Below, piece after piece: positions 1 to 11,321 of a stretch of DNA of 64,000 bases. Every line of letters starts with the position of its first letter. Positions within the stretch are counted from its first letter, which is position 1. The translations under genes and the position numbers were made by a program. The stretch is from NCBI GenBank assembly GCA_012845835.1, contig JABAKD010000029.1, forward strand, positions 11,866,524 to 11,930,523, in the 5' to 3' direction. The stretch is from Undaria pinnatifida. Taxonomy: Eukaryota > Sar > Phaeophyceae > Laminariales > Alariaceae. The notes under the pieces were generated by a model. That model saw only the letters and a list, made by a program, of their open reading frames with translations, was not told the DNA's origin and did not search any database.

Positions 1-2140
1 TTACTCTGTACAATCGGTTAATTCCTGGCGAACACGAGATGACATTTTCATGAATATCCCTATATTTTATTATACTGTCATCAATTAATTGCTGGCGCAC
101 ACGGTGTATTGACCAGCCACAACAACAACTGTCAGTAGCCAGCGCAATTCTTGCAACCACACAACCTTGAGAATCACACCGACCTTTAGAAGTGCATCCA
201 CGTTTCGTTTGTGGGGATAAATATACATGGAATTAGTTTGGGATATTTATTATTTGCGGTCCTGAAAGATAGATCGTGGATCGTGGACCAATATATACGG
301 AACGACTCTTTGGAACGGCGATGAAAAAGACTGACAACACATTATTTCTCGTACTGCGATTTTTAAAAGCGACTCGGTTCGTTGTCTTTATTTTATATTT
401 TTATGGTCTGGCCAGTTTTGTCGTGTTCTCGTACCGGGTACGCTTGCTTTTCACTTGATTTATACGTTGATTAATTGCGATTGTTTGGTTTACTGTCTCA
501 CAGTCGGTGACCACATAATAAGTTGTATCTCTCTAGGATGAAGAATCAGCACGGACACTGGGTGTAATGATGTCGTTGGTTCGGGAACGGCCCCTCTCGA
601 AGACAACGAACGCTCGAACACAGGTATTTAACCGTGCAATCCTATATCGAAAAGCAACGACACAGCAGTCGTACGACAATAGGCCAAACGCTTCGAGGTG
701 TGACCATGAAAAAAGTGTGGCGGGGACGAAATAAGAATCCATTTTGGAAATGATGCCAACTTGGAAATAAATTTCCCATATGTTTTGCTCATTCAAGCTC
801 TGCATATGCCAAGATCCAAGAATAGCTCGGGCGTATACCGCCCAAAATACAAAAATTTGCGAACTTCTTGCTTGTCTCGCTCAGGCCAAGTACCCGATCC
901 CGACCAGGTGCGGAACGGATACGGCAGGGCGAGGGACGTTTGAGCCGCCCCCCGAAGACGGCGCTCGAACGAAGCGGTTTGACCGAGAAAATTCAATTCC
1001 GAGAATCCTATACTGAGGCCGAGACGAAAGAAATTCCTAACCGAATTAAAAGAAAAACTAATTATCATATATATATATATATTTTTTCCCCACGTTCCCT
1101 TGGCATTCCCGTCTACTTTTTATGCTGACACTGATCGGAAAAAAAAGAAGTATCGAAATAGTGTCGTTTTGTTTTTTCCGTTTACCGGTATCGCGTTGAA
1201 CTTGACTGACTTATCACTCGATATCCCCACTGTGGCAGGGGCATATGATGAAATCATGAACTTATATTGACTTGTTCCAAGAGTGCTTGGGTTGATCGCG
1301 TTTGTTGGCGGCGCGCTTCCAAAAAAGCATGCGTTCTTGAAGAGGACTCTACGCTGGATCGTGATCTAGGAAGGGAGGGATGTATGGTCTAGCAATGGGA
1401 GTGTTCGTGGTCTAGGACAAGCGTTTGTTACTCCGCATCGACAAAAACTGTCGGAATACCTGGTGTGTGTTTTACGCCTTACCCCTTAGGTGACATACCC
1501 CAAAGCTTGAGAGCGGATGCATGACTTCGATTCTAGCGCTTTGGCGTGTATATTACGTGAAGACGCACACAACCGAGGCTTGTACTTCTATGTTCCTTGA
1601 GTTAATGTTGGACACATGCACATGTCAAAGGCGTGCATCGACCGTGTCAGGGTGCGAAACTTTTTTTTTCGCGCAGGAGATGTCTGTTTCTCCCCCTCAG
1701 GCGAAATACCCCAAAACTTGAGTGCGGACATGACTTCGATTCTACAAGTATTATATAAGTAGTGTTTTGCCGTGTGAACATAGTGTGGCGCACACAACCG
1801 AAGTTTTGCATGTCCTTTGTTTAAACATCGGACTGATGTTTGCGTCAAAGTGATGCATGCATCGGTCGTGACATGGTGCCAAAACACGCGTTCCTCGTGA
1901 AGTAAGTTAGCCGTGCAGTGTTCCGATGTTTTTTTAGTGTGGTGTCTTGTTTTCCCTCTGTTCCAGGTTTCGCACGTTACCATACTGGTATGCCACTCGT
2001 CTGGAAGTAAATATAAGTATCGTTGGGGTAATAATATGAATACCAAACGATTGTTATTTTTCCGTCTAGACTGATGTATAAGTACAACCCAACACCGTTT
2101 TTTGCATGTTCAACGCTGTTTTTCCGTTGCCATTTCTCAG
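1..2140. other. Upstream region, no gene assigned
   Basis: No coding exon can be supported here. Two related stretches near 1,480-1,640 and 1,690-1,860 share motifs such as ATACCCCAAAGCTTGAG-like runs, CGCACACAACCGAAG and a CATGCATCGGTCGTG-like element, so they look like diverged copies of a repeat about 220 bases long. The gene that begins to be visible at 2,141 enters in the middle of a codon, so its 5' exons must lie in this stretch or before the window. I could not pick them out. Confidence 0.4.
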
Positions 2141-5100
2141 ATTGACCAACACAGACCTCGGTCAGCAACTCAAGGACTGCTACTTGGCCTTCGAGGCGAC
2201 GACCGACCACTCGGGCGACCAATCAAGCATCCTCGACGGCCACTTCCCTCGGCTGCAGACGTGCGACGGCAGCAACAAATTCGTAACCAACAACGTGCAT
2301 ATGGACATGCTTCTGCAAGCACGTCAAGAGGGGCAACAAGAAAAGGTTATCGACATGGACCTCGGCGCGCAACAGCTAAAGTTCAGCATGATGACACCTA
2401 TGGTTTTCGGCACACGATTTCAGCTCGTGACGAAGACGCCGATCAACTTCAGCCCACACAACCGAAAGTCCAATTTAGTTCGACTGAGAGCCCGTGAAGC
2501 GACGCCGATACCTGGCTCGGTGGAAAGCGGCGACGGGGCTCAGCTCCTGGAGTATTTGCGCCAGATTGGCAAAGGGATGCAAGCGCTCAACGACATGACC
2601 AAGACGGAACTCGATAGGATTTACGTTGCAAGTTTTGGGAGCAGGAGTGGGTTGGACAGGTGAGCTTAACAGTACAGAAATGGTCCCTCAGTAGTGTGCT
2701 GCGTTGTCAGGTGGAAATACCCGCACCAAAGTGGGAACGATTGTCCTGGGATAGTACTATCAAATAACAGGGCGGTACTCTGTAGGACGAGGACGTGACA
2801 GCGATTATCGGCGTGCTATGGGCGTGCTATGGGCGTGCTAGCTGAGGCCCTGTGGTAAATGGTGCCGCACTACCCCGCGGGAGCACGACTGGACACTTCA
2901 AAGTCGTGCACGCCCTCGGCTTGTACTAAGCTCAAGCGCTGGAGACTCTGTGGTGCCTTTTTAATTTATACCTGGTACGTGTTTTCGTGGTTGAAAGTCG
3001 TGTTTCTAAAGGGTGAACATCAATAAGACGCTGACCATGCCAGTCGAGGTTCTCTTAATCGACCACTCAATTGGTCGAACTTGCTTCTGACGTATTTGAA
3101 ATAGTTTCATCCAACACCCTGCGTGCTGACTTTGTGCGAAGCATGTTCTTCACATGGATAACATACTTTTTGGTTTTGCGGTGGCCTAAACACATCGTTT
3201 TTTGTTTTCGAGCGTTTCTGTTCGCAGGTACTCGACAAAGGCGTTGCTGGTGGAGCTATTTCAGAAACTCAGAGCGAATTTCGTCGGGCTCACGGGAGGC
3301 AGCGAAGAGTGCTCGGCGTTTTTGTTGGGGCGAGGGTCTGCGGCGACGTCGGGCGTGGAAGGGTTTTTTACTCCGGATGAGGTTCAGATCGCACACATGT
3401 TTCTTTGGCGGGCGAAGGGCCCGAAATATGTCGTGGACATGATCAACCACTTTCTGGTGAGCCGCTTTAGTCGCACAGATGCGCGAGATCACGGCAGCAA
3501 ATTAGGGTTAGGGTTGGGGTTGGCACTGGTCTGCGGTGACGCCGGGCGTGGAAGGCGTTTTCGTTCGGGATGGGGTCCATATCGCGCATACGCTTCTCTG
3601 GCGGGTGGAGGGCTCAAAAGAGCTCGTAGACATTGTCGATCACTTTACGGTAAGCCACTTTTGTAGCATGCCCTCAAGCTGTGAGAGCTCGGTGAATTGC
3701 TCGATTTTCCCCCATTAACCCTTTTACTAACTAGTGCAATTGTTTTCCGTTCATTAGTATCAACTGAAAACGTGGGTGCAGTTAGTTCTTAGGGGGTTAC
3801 AATGCCAGAAGCACTGTTCTTTTGTCTGCGTACAGTGATAGCTTTTATCCTTTTTGGTCGTTCGACAGTAATTCCGGTGGGAAAATGCTCGTACTAATGG
3901 CACTTTTGTGCTTGTTTTTCCGCCTTAGGTTCCGCCCATTGTGCTAGTGACGGATACACCGTGTACGGTGCAACCGATCATGAAACAGTGCTGTGGGTCC
4001 CTACTGGAAAACGGGGGGCTTCTCCCACGCATTGGGCCATCAGGCGAGGACAGCGTCGCGGGCAGTGAGGGTGCGGCCACCAACCAGGATACCATGCCGA
4101 AGACACCGTCGGTCGAACTCCGCGATGTTTCGATCCCCGCACTGGCCAAAATAGGTCTCAACACCAACCCCATGGCGGGTTCCGAACCTGTGATTGAGGA
4201 AATCGGAGTACAGCATGGCGTTGGGGAAATAGAGCTACAGCATGATGAGGCTGCTGTGGCTGATGTGTACGAGCTGTTTCGCCGTGCAAGCGTATCGTCC
4301 CCGGCTCAGCGCGACTTGGATTTCTTCTGTCTTTTCGACACTGTTGCCAGAGAGTCGCCGGATGACTGGGCCGTTGGTCTCCGCAACACCGTGGTTGACA
4401 ACTGGGAACAGATGCACGAAAGGGGGTATTACTTTCTTAGCTTGTTCGAAGCGGCGCTGGTTGAGATGGAGTGCTGCAGACTCACAGTGGCGAGGTTAAG
4501 GGCCTTGCAGAAAACCTCCACGGGTGACGGTGGCGGGGGCAGGAGAGGCAGAACGGGCGGGAAGGCCAACGGGGTAGAGGAGAGACGAAACATTTCCGAC
4601 CTGCCTACGGGTACGAATGGCGTTGAAGGAGGGGGAGGAAGCGAAGGAGAGGAGGGAGTCGGTGGTGACGGGGGAGAGGAGGAAAGCGGCGGCGACGTAT
4701 TACACTGGCGCGATGTCGATAGACGTGAACATTTTCTCCAGAAAGTGTTGGCGACTGCTGTCGGTGCGACCAAGCTTAGTGGAGCCCCGACTCTGCGAGA
4801 CTTTTTGGTTAGGGCCTTGGTCCCCAACCTTCCCGGCGATTCAATTGGGGGATTAGATGCACTACTGAAATACGGCGAGGTATGATGAGCAATCTGCACA
4901 CTAAAGTGCGCGAGCGCGAGTTGGTAAATATCGATTAAAAAGGACGAGCAATGGGAATGCTGAATGCATCTCCCGCGCGAAAAAAGCGACGGCATGCATA
5001 TGACGGGGGGAATGGGAGGGGAGACACCCGTGACCACGACTTGTACAGAAAATCGACGAGCGTAAAATTGCCTGCAGTGGGACATGTGGTCGGGAGTAAA

Positions 5101-6576
5101 AAGTGATGCAAGAAAAATATAACACACAATACAAACGTATCATCACAACCGATAGCCTGGCCTCGTGCTTTTCAGAGTATTTATTTGCAGGATGTGTGAA
5201 GCGCGTTCAGCATGCTTTGGATAGGTGCCACTTGCCGTATAACCAATCGAAGCGTGGTACTTTGTGGCATGTTTATTGTTCAGGCGAAGGTGAACTTTAT
5301 CGCTGACGGACTGAAGCCAGACAACGACCGCCTGAAGGCGAAAGCAGGTGCGGGCATTGGCATTAATTAGTACAGAGTAGTATTGAAGGGGGGTGGTGCG
5401 CCTTCAAGCGAGTACACGTATGGACGGAGGAGGGATTGGGTGAGAATTGTGATACATCATGTACTCCGGAGTATTTTGTTTTCAGACTTTGGCGTTACGT
5501 ACCGCGGAAAAGGGACACTTCAAATAGTTTTCGTTCTACACTGGCGTGATTTATGCACTCCACGTTGTCGGACAGGCTAATAATGATAGCTGTTAGCTCA
5601 CCGTGTGTATGCAGTTGATTTTCTTCGAAGTATCATTGATTTTCTTCGAAATAATAAAATTTCCATGTCGCACGTCCGCCGTGATATCTTTTGACGCCTT
5701 CTTGTCTCGGCATTGAGATCAAACTGCTCCAACCGGGGCACGTAATTTCCTGCCACCTAACCCCTTTAGACCTGTATCCTACTTTTTAGGGGGAAGACAC
5801 AAATTTTCAAGTAGTAGGGGAATTTTTTTTCAGTAGTACTAAAAGAGTTACATGCGCCCATTCTAGTATAGTGTCGTATTCCGTTGCTGCTTCCGTATCA
5901 TCCTGATCGTCCTCCTTCCGGCCGCGCTATCGTACGTCCACGCCACTATTTTGTTTTCGCAGTACGTTTTCTACGCTGTGGGGCGGGGTTTGGAACCCCG
6001 GTCCATGCCGTGAAGTGCTTGCAGATTGCGCTGTCTGACTGCAATCCAGGGGAGAGAGCGAATGAGGAGGGGCTGGTGAAAGGTTACGGTCTTCCGTTCA
6101 ACATCAAGCCGTCCGAACCGGACCAATTGCGCAAACCGCATCCGATTATCGGAAGCGTGGCTGGTCTATGTCTATCCGCGGGTGGACCTCATGCAGCGAG
6201 TAAACATGGTCCCAAATGTCGCGCCATGTTTGGAGGGCTCGAGACGTGCAAAGAGCTGGCGGGCGTCAATCTCAACCCCCACGAGCAAAATCAGGTCAAG
6301 AAGAAGTGGTGCCTGCCTTCTTTGAACGTGATGAGCTGCGATTCCTTTGCTTTCATGGTGACTCTCGGAATTGAGCTGGAGAATCAGTCCATCAACAGAC
6401 GCTCGTTGGACCGCTTGGTGCAAAAACACCCCAACCACCCCAAAGAGCACGAGGCGGCATGCCAAGTATACATGTGGAATTGTGGGCGGTGCTTTTGTTC
6501 CCGACCCCTGATGCGACACTTTGACCGCTTCGGTAGAGTTAGCGTCATGTTTTTGGACAAAGAGTTGCTGTTGTAA
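2141..6576 (+). CDS. Unrecognised multi-exon protein gene (3' portion)
   Basis: I do not recognise this protein. Exons supported by splice motifs and phase agreement are 2141-2659, 3228-3456, probably 3512-3649, 3929-4879, 5284-5347 and 5963-6576, ending in TAA. Boundaries include CTCAG before 2141, ACAG|GTGAGC at 2659, TTCGCAG before 3228, CTG|GTGAGC at 3456, ACG|GTAAGC at 3649, CCTTAG before 3929, GAG|GTATGA at 4879 and GCAG|GTGCGG at 5347. Phases 2,0,0,0,1 match at every junction. The large fourth exon holds a Gly/Glu-rich acidic low-complexity stretch (about 4,520-4,690) between two ordered-looking parts, one containing DWAVGLRNTVVDNWEQ and one containing TLRDFLVRALVPNLPG. The last exon is Cys/His-rich near its end (WNCGRCFCSRP). 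No signal peptide or membrane span is visible in the part seen. The reconstructed portion is about 840 residues; the N-terminus is missing. Confidence 0.6.
3228..3649 (+). repeat. Tandem duplicated exon pair separated by TTAGGG-like tract
   Basis: The 3' half of exon 3228-3456 (about 3,336-3,470) recurs at about 3,526-3,660. The first copy encodes FFTPDEVQIAHMFLWRAKG, the second VFVRDGVHIAHTLLWRVEG. Both end at a canonical donor in the same phase (CTG|GTGAGC and ACG|GTAAGC). The copies are separated by a TTAGGG/TTGGGG-like tract at 3,503-3,523, which would have to act as the acceptor side of the second exon (TTAG|GGTTGG after 3,511 keeps the frame open). The second copy has diverged with many conservative codon changes while staying open over 46 codons, which suggests it is, or was until recently, translated. 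Confidence 0.6.
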
Positions 6577-8611
6577 GGCTTTACTGTCGTTATTAATCAG
6601 TAGCTTTGACGAAACGTCTAGATTATTTATCTAGGGTAGAGTATGGAAATTGGGGAAAATTTTTATAGATGGGTTTTACTGTGGTCGACCAATTTTTCGG
6701 TTACAAAAAATTGTCGGATTTTTTCCGGACAAAGTTCTATGGGTAGGGTTGGGGTCGGGGTTAGGGTTAGGAGTTAGGGTTGGGGTTAGGGTCAAAAGTA
6801 GTGTTTTGGACAGTTTTTGATATTTTCTGTCTCCCAGTACTGGAAGCACACGTGGGTGGGCTCAAACCAAATTTCCCGATTTCCATATTCTGCCTTATAT
6901 AATAATCCAGAATTGCGGTGAAGGCGGCTCATGTTAATACATTAATAGTGCCACTTGATGAGATGAGGACTGTCACAGGGGCGCATATAACCACGAGTAG
7001 ACTGTGGAATTGTTCCTCGGATTGCACTTTCATTTTTTTGTGTTGAAGTTAGTTTTGGGTGAGGTATGCATAGAAAAATTGTGGTCACTCACACCGTACT
7101 ATTAGCAAATAGTATTGTATGTGTCCATGTTTTTACGGCCGTGTCAGTTACAGTTTTGTTCTTGTTTTTTTGCTCATCCCTTCTATATATTATATAAATA
7201 AATAAAAATGTACACTTGAGCTGTGTGTGTGATGATGATGAGATCTACCAAAAAGGATTTTGATCAAAACTCAGTTTTGCAAGCTGCGTGTGATGCTTCG
7301 ATCGCGCGTGTTACGGGGTGTGTATACCCTCGTGAATTATACAGGTCGGTGGCTTCCCTGCTAATGCCAGGGTAAACGGGACTAAGACATTCAGCCTTGT
7401 TCTGCGCACGGAACCCGCATTGAGGGGGACAAAAACAGACATCTGTGCAATTCAGTATGCACAAAACAAGTAATTGTTATAGTTTGAGTTAACTTTAGGA
7501 GTGGGCTACATGGGTCTACTGGGTTTTTGCACGCAAGTTCCTGTTGAGGCCTGAGGCTCGGGTTGTTGGTGCTGTCGAGTCATGATGGAACATGCGGTGG
7601 ACGTCGATCGCTACTGTTCCGAAGTGATCTCTCTTATGATCTTTTTGATGTAATGAAAATGCACACTATGATATATTATATTATCTTCGCCCTCTTCTGC
7701 ATCCTCTTCATCCCTCTATAGACGTATCTCAGATCCGGGATCACTCATCAGGCTCTTCTCCCCCCCTTCCTTTTTTTTATCGCGAGGAGACTCATCCAGC
7801 TATTTCTTCCCTCGTCGACTCACATCGAATTCGGTATCCAACAATCGACAGCCACGAAAACTCTACAAGTTCATACTAGATGTACGTCCATGTGTTTTCC
7901 CAGCCCCTAGCACATGCACTTCCGAATAGACTTCACACGACAACCCGCTGTCCGAATATTAAATGTCGGCTGTTATCGTGTACCAGGTACATATCTGGCA
8001 TTTGTTTAGTGAGCCAGCAGCGCTCGCCGCTGAGCACGATTTATTGGAACCTTCTTGGGGCCCAATTGGATCATCGTCGCTCCATCGCTCTATCATCGTT
8101 TTATCGCTCTATCGCACAAAAAAACGAGAAGTGCGATATATCATGTTCAAGCGTCCAAGAAGACCGTGGAGTAGAAGAATTTCGGCATGCTGTGCTTGTG
8201 TCGTATAAAAGATAGCTCAAAACGTTGCACCCAACTCGGGAACAACATCGCTTACTACAGTACCGCAGTAGAAAGGGTTGCTTCGTGTGGCCGATCGATG
8301 ATGCTGTAATCGTAAACAGTACTTAGTAGTGTCAAAACACATTAAACTGTTTTCAACGTTTCCCCCCTCTCAAGCACCAAAGGGCCAAAGGGGTTCACCG
8401 TGTAAAGGTCCACAGATAGATCTACCGCTCTTCGCAATCCTTTTTTCTATTTTTTTGTTCGGTAAGCATATAGCCCCCCCCCCCCCCCCCAACCAAATGA
8501 ACATGGCGTCCTTTTTCGGTTATTTCATATTCGTGGGGGGTCTAGTCTACACTGGTGGTGCTGTGTCGTGTATAAACTTATTTGGACAAACTAATACTCC
8601 GGAGTATATAT
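6577..8611. other. Intergenic DNA with telomere-like tract and dispersed repeats
   Basis: No gene is visible. A tract of TTAGGG and TTGGGG variants lies at about 6,738-6,795. Positions 7,200-7,450 hold a diverged copy of the repeat whose better copy begins at 8,612; they share the GCAAGCTG...TGTGTGATACTCCGATCGCGCG core and the GAGGGGGACAAAA motif. Positions 7,690-7,835 hold a copy, in inverted orientation, of the dispersed repeat found at 29,282-29,515 and 55,160-55,385. A possible transcription stop signal for the upstream gene cannot be identified beyond general T-richness after 6,580. Confidence 0.5.
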
Positions 8612-10260
8612 ATATTATAAAAATTAAAATACACTCCAGCTGTGAGATCGAAGATTTCGTCGAAACTCATCTTTGCAAGCTGTGTGTGATACTCCGATCG
8701 CGCGCATTACGAGTTGTGTGTCCTCATTAAGGATATAGGTCGGCGACTCCCCTTACAACTACAGTGTAGCTATCAGGGTCAACAGGATGATTTTAGTCAG
8801 TCTGTGCGCGGAAACTATAAAACCCGTTTCTGAGGGGGACAAAATCTGACAGCTGTGAAGGGAAAGGGGGGCCTGGTTTTGATCAAAAGCGAGCGGGTTT
8901 GGAGGGGGGCGGGGGGGGGGGGGGAAAGGGGCAATTTGTGCATGTAAGCTATAAATCCTTTCGAGGGGATAAATCTGACGGTTTTGGCACCAGTATATTA
9001 TTGGGGGCGGGAGGGGGGGGGGAGGCAGCTCAATATGTGCCTGGAAACTATACATTATTTTGAGGGGATAAATGTGACATTTTTGGAAATAATACATCAG
9101 TTTATCATGTATATCCTGGGGTAATTCGTACAATCAGTGAGTAAAGAGAGGGTGGAGTGTTCGAGGGGGTGGGGTTGGGATGGGTTGGGGGGGGAGGGTG
9201 GGAGGTGGGGGCGGGGGGGGGGGGGGGCGGGGGGGGGGGGGGACGGCTTTAGGTGAGGGGTTTGTTTTACGTGTGGTGCTAGGTCTAGGCGAAGGTGCGG
9301 GTGATGGGGAAGAAGGGGGCGTTCGAGGCGGGGGGGGGGGGGGGACACAGCGGCATGGATGGCTCTTGAAAGATAATGAGGTGATATCCTGTGCGTGAAG
9401 TGTTTATTAATGTGGTGGATTTCGATATTTGGTGGGGCGTTTGAGTAAGGGAGAGCAAGAGGGGGGGGGGAGGGGGGGGGGGGGATTTTCAGGAGGTTTA
9501 GGTCACAAATAATATTCAAATACACTTCCGCTGTGAGATCAAAGATATGTATCAGCTTGTTATACGCGTGGTGCAAGGTCTAGGCGATCGTGCAGGTGGT
9601 CGGGAAAGAGGCGGCGTTGGAGCGGGGGGGGGGGGGGGGGGGGGGGGAAGGGGGGGGGGGGGGGGGTGGAACACAGCGGCATGGGTGGCTCTCAAAAGAT
9701 AATGAGGTGATATCTTGTGCGTGAAGTGTTTATTAATGTGGCGGATTTCGATATTTGGTGGGGCGTTTGAGTAAGGGAGAGCAAGGGGGGGGGGGGGGGA
9801 TTTTTAGGAGGTTTAGGTCACAAATAATATTCAAATACACTTCGGCTGTGAGATCAATGATATGTAGCAGCTTGTTATGCGCGTGGTGCTAGGTCTAAGC
9901 GATCGTGTAGGTGGTCGGAAAAGAGGGGGCGTTGGAAGGGGGGGGGGGGGGGATATAATTGAAAACTACGTCATGGATGGTCAGAAAGATAATGACGTGA
10001 TATCAACTGCGTATAGGTGTTTATTACTCAGGCCGATTTTGATTGTGAGTGGGGCGTTTGGACAGACTAGGCGGAAGGGGGGGGGGGATCGGGGGACGGA
10101 GGGGCGGGGGGGGGAAGGGTTGGGGTTTGTTATGAAAAAGAGGTCAGTGGAGGGGGAGGGGAGGGGGGGGGGGGGGGGGGCGGGGGGCGAGACATTTCAA
10201 TATGTGCGCGGAAACTATAAATTCTCAAAGGGGACAAACCTGACGATGAAGCAATAAGAC
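8612..10260 (+). repeat. G-rich composite repeat with about three 310-bp tandem units
   Basis: The block starts with the terminus of a dispersed repeat family (TACACTCCAGCTGTGAGATCG), the same terminus seen at both ends of the spacer element at 44,960-45,440. After 8,860 the plus strand becomes extremely G-rich, with uninterrupted G runs of 9 to more than 20 bases. From about 9,240 there are roughly three direct units of about 310 bases, starting near 9,240, 9,550 and 9,865. Each carries GTGGTGCTAGGTCTAGGCG, GATAATGAGGTGATATC, AGTGTTTATTAATGTGG and then CACTTCCGCTGTGAGATC. Each unit therefore ends in an internal copy of the family terminus. The long Gly-rich and Pro-rich reading frames here are by-products of the G runs. 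Confidence 0.7.
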
Positions 10261-11321
10261 ATCCCTTTATACCATCTGGCTTGTAATGTTTACTATTCTA
10301 GAAGGTTTGATGTTAGATGCAGCATGCAACCCAGTGTTTAAGTGTAGTACATAACGTGTTAAATCTTCATAGTTTGTTGTTGTATGATACATCGATCGAA
10401 AGCTTGAATATTTTATAGACTATTTGTAGGTACCATTATTTTCTGACATCGCTAATTATAAGAAAGAGATACGTATTGTCAAATGCAACAGGCGAGGTGA
10501 TGTAGTCATGCACTGTTTGTCACCATCATCATACAGTTACCATTATTATCGACATCGCTAATTATACGCAAGAGATACGTATTGCCAAATACAGCATGCG
10601 AGGTGATGTATGTGGCCATGTGCTGTCTCCGTCATTGAGCATTAGAGGGAGGGATGCGAATCGTCAGTTTTAAAGGAACGCTTGGTATACATGTGCTCAA
10701 TTACGTTACCTCATTAGTCATACTTGGTATACACGCGGTCAATCACGTTATATATATATGTATTCCCACTAGGTCTATACCGATACCAACTAACTGGACG
10801 ATCTACGGCGTATGATATGAACATCGCTATGATGTCCGATATCGATTGTTATTTGACGTACCAGGTAGCATATTATGCTGCTGTATGCATACTCGGAGCA
10901 CGCGTACAACAGTGATACCTACGTGGTAGTGCAGATTGCTGCTGTTGTTGTGTGCAGTTGTACGCATGATCAGTGATGCGAAGTACGAATTGTAAAGAAA
11001 GATTCTGTTTTTCCATTATTACGAAATTAGGATTTTTCACCGGAGTCAAGCACGCCTCCAGGATCTATGGAACACCCGCTGTATCCTTTCGCTCTTTCGC
11101 TCGTCGTGTCGTCCTCATAGCGGCCATAGCTCGTGTGCTCATAGCTCATAGCCCGTAGCTCGTACTACCCTGCCGACGTATTATATGACGTGTTTACCAA
11201 CCTCATAACGATACTTACGCTACCTGCCGGCAGCAGCGGCAGCAACAACAGTTGACGCGTATCGTAGCAACAACGGTTGGGGCGTCGTTCATCAGCAGCA
11301 GCAAACAGTCGGATCCCCAAC
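10261..11321. repeat. Intergenic stretch with a 106-bp tandem duplication
   Basis: Two tandem copies with a period of about 106 bases lie at roughly 10,433-10,540 and 10,541-10,645; both carry GACATCGCTAATTATA and GAGATACGTATTG. A shorter duplicated motif (ACTTGGTATACA...CAATCACGTTA) is at 10,683-10,752. The remainder up to 11,321 is the 5' flank of the next gene. It is GC-rich just upstream of the start codon, and no TATA or other promoter element can be assigned with confidence. Confidence 0.5.

Noticed and set aside
3929-4050. RhoGAP-like start suggested by PPIVLVTD and GSLLENGGLLPRIG
   Set aside because: The catalytic arginine context and later motifs of RhoGAP are not found in the exons.
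4429-5127. Minus-strand 232-codon frame, Pro/Ser-rich
   Set aside because: It is antisense to the Gly/Glu-rich part of exon 3929-4879, which has matching splice sites and phase; the Pro/Ser content mirrors that composition.
6738-6795. A true chromosome end at the TTAGGG-like tract
   Set aside because: The tract is short, mixed with TTGGGG and TCGGGG variants and flanked by genic DNA on both sides; it is interstitial.
9097-9576. Pro/His-rich minus-strand frame of 159 codons, and Gly-rich plus-strand frames nearby
   Set aside because: They arise from the G homopolymer runs and recur with each 310-base unit.
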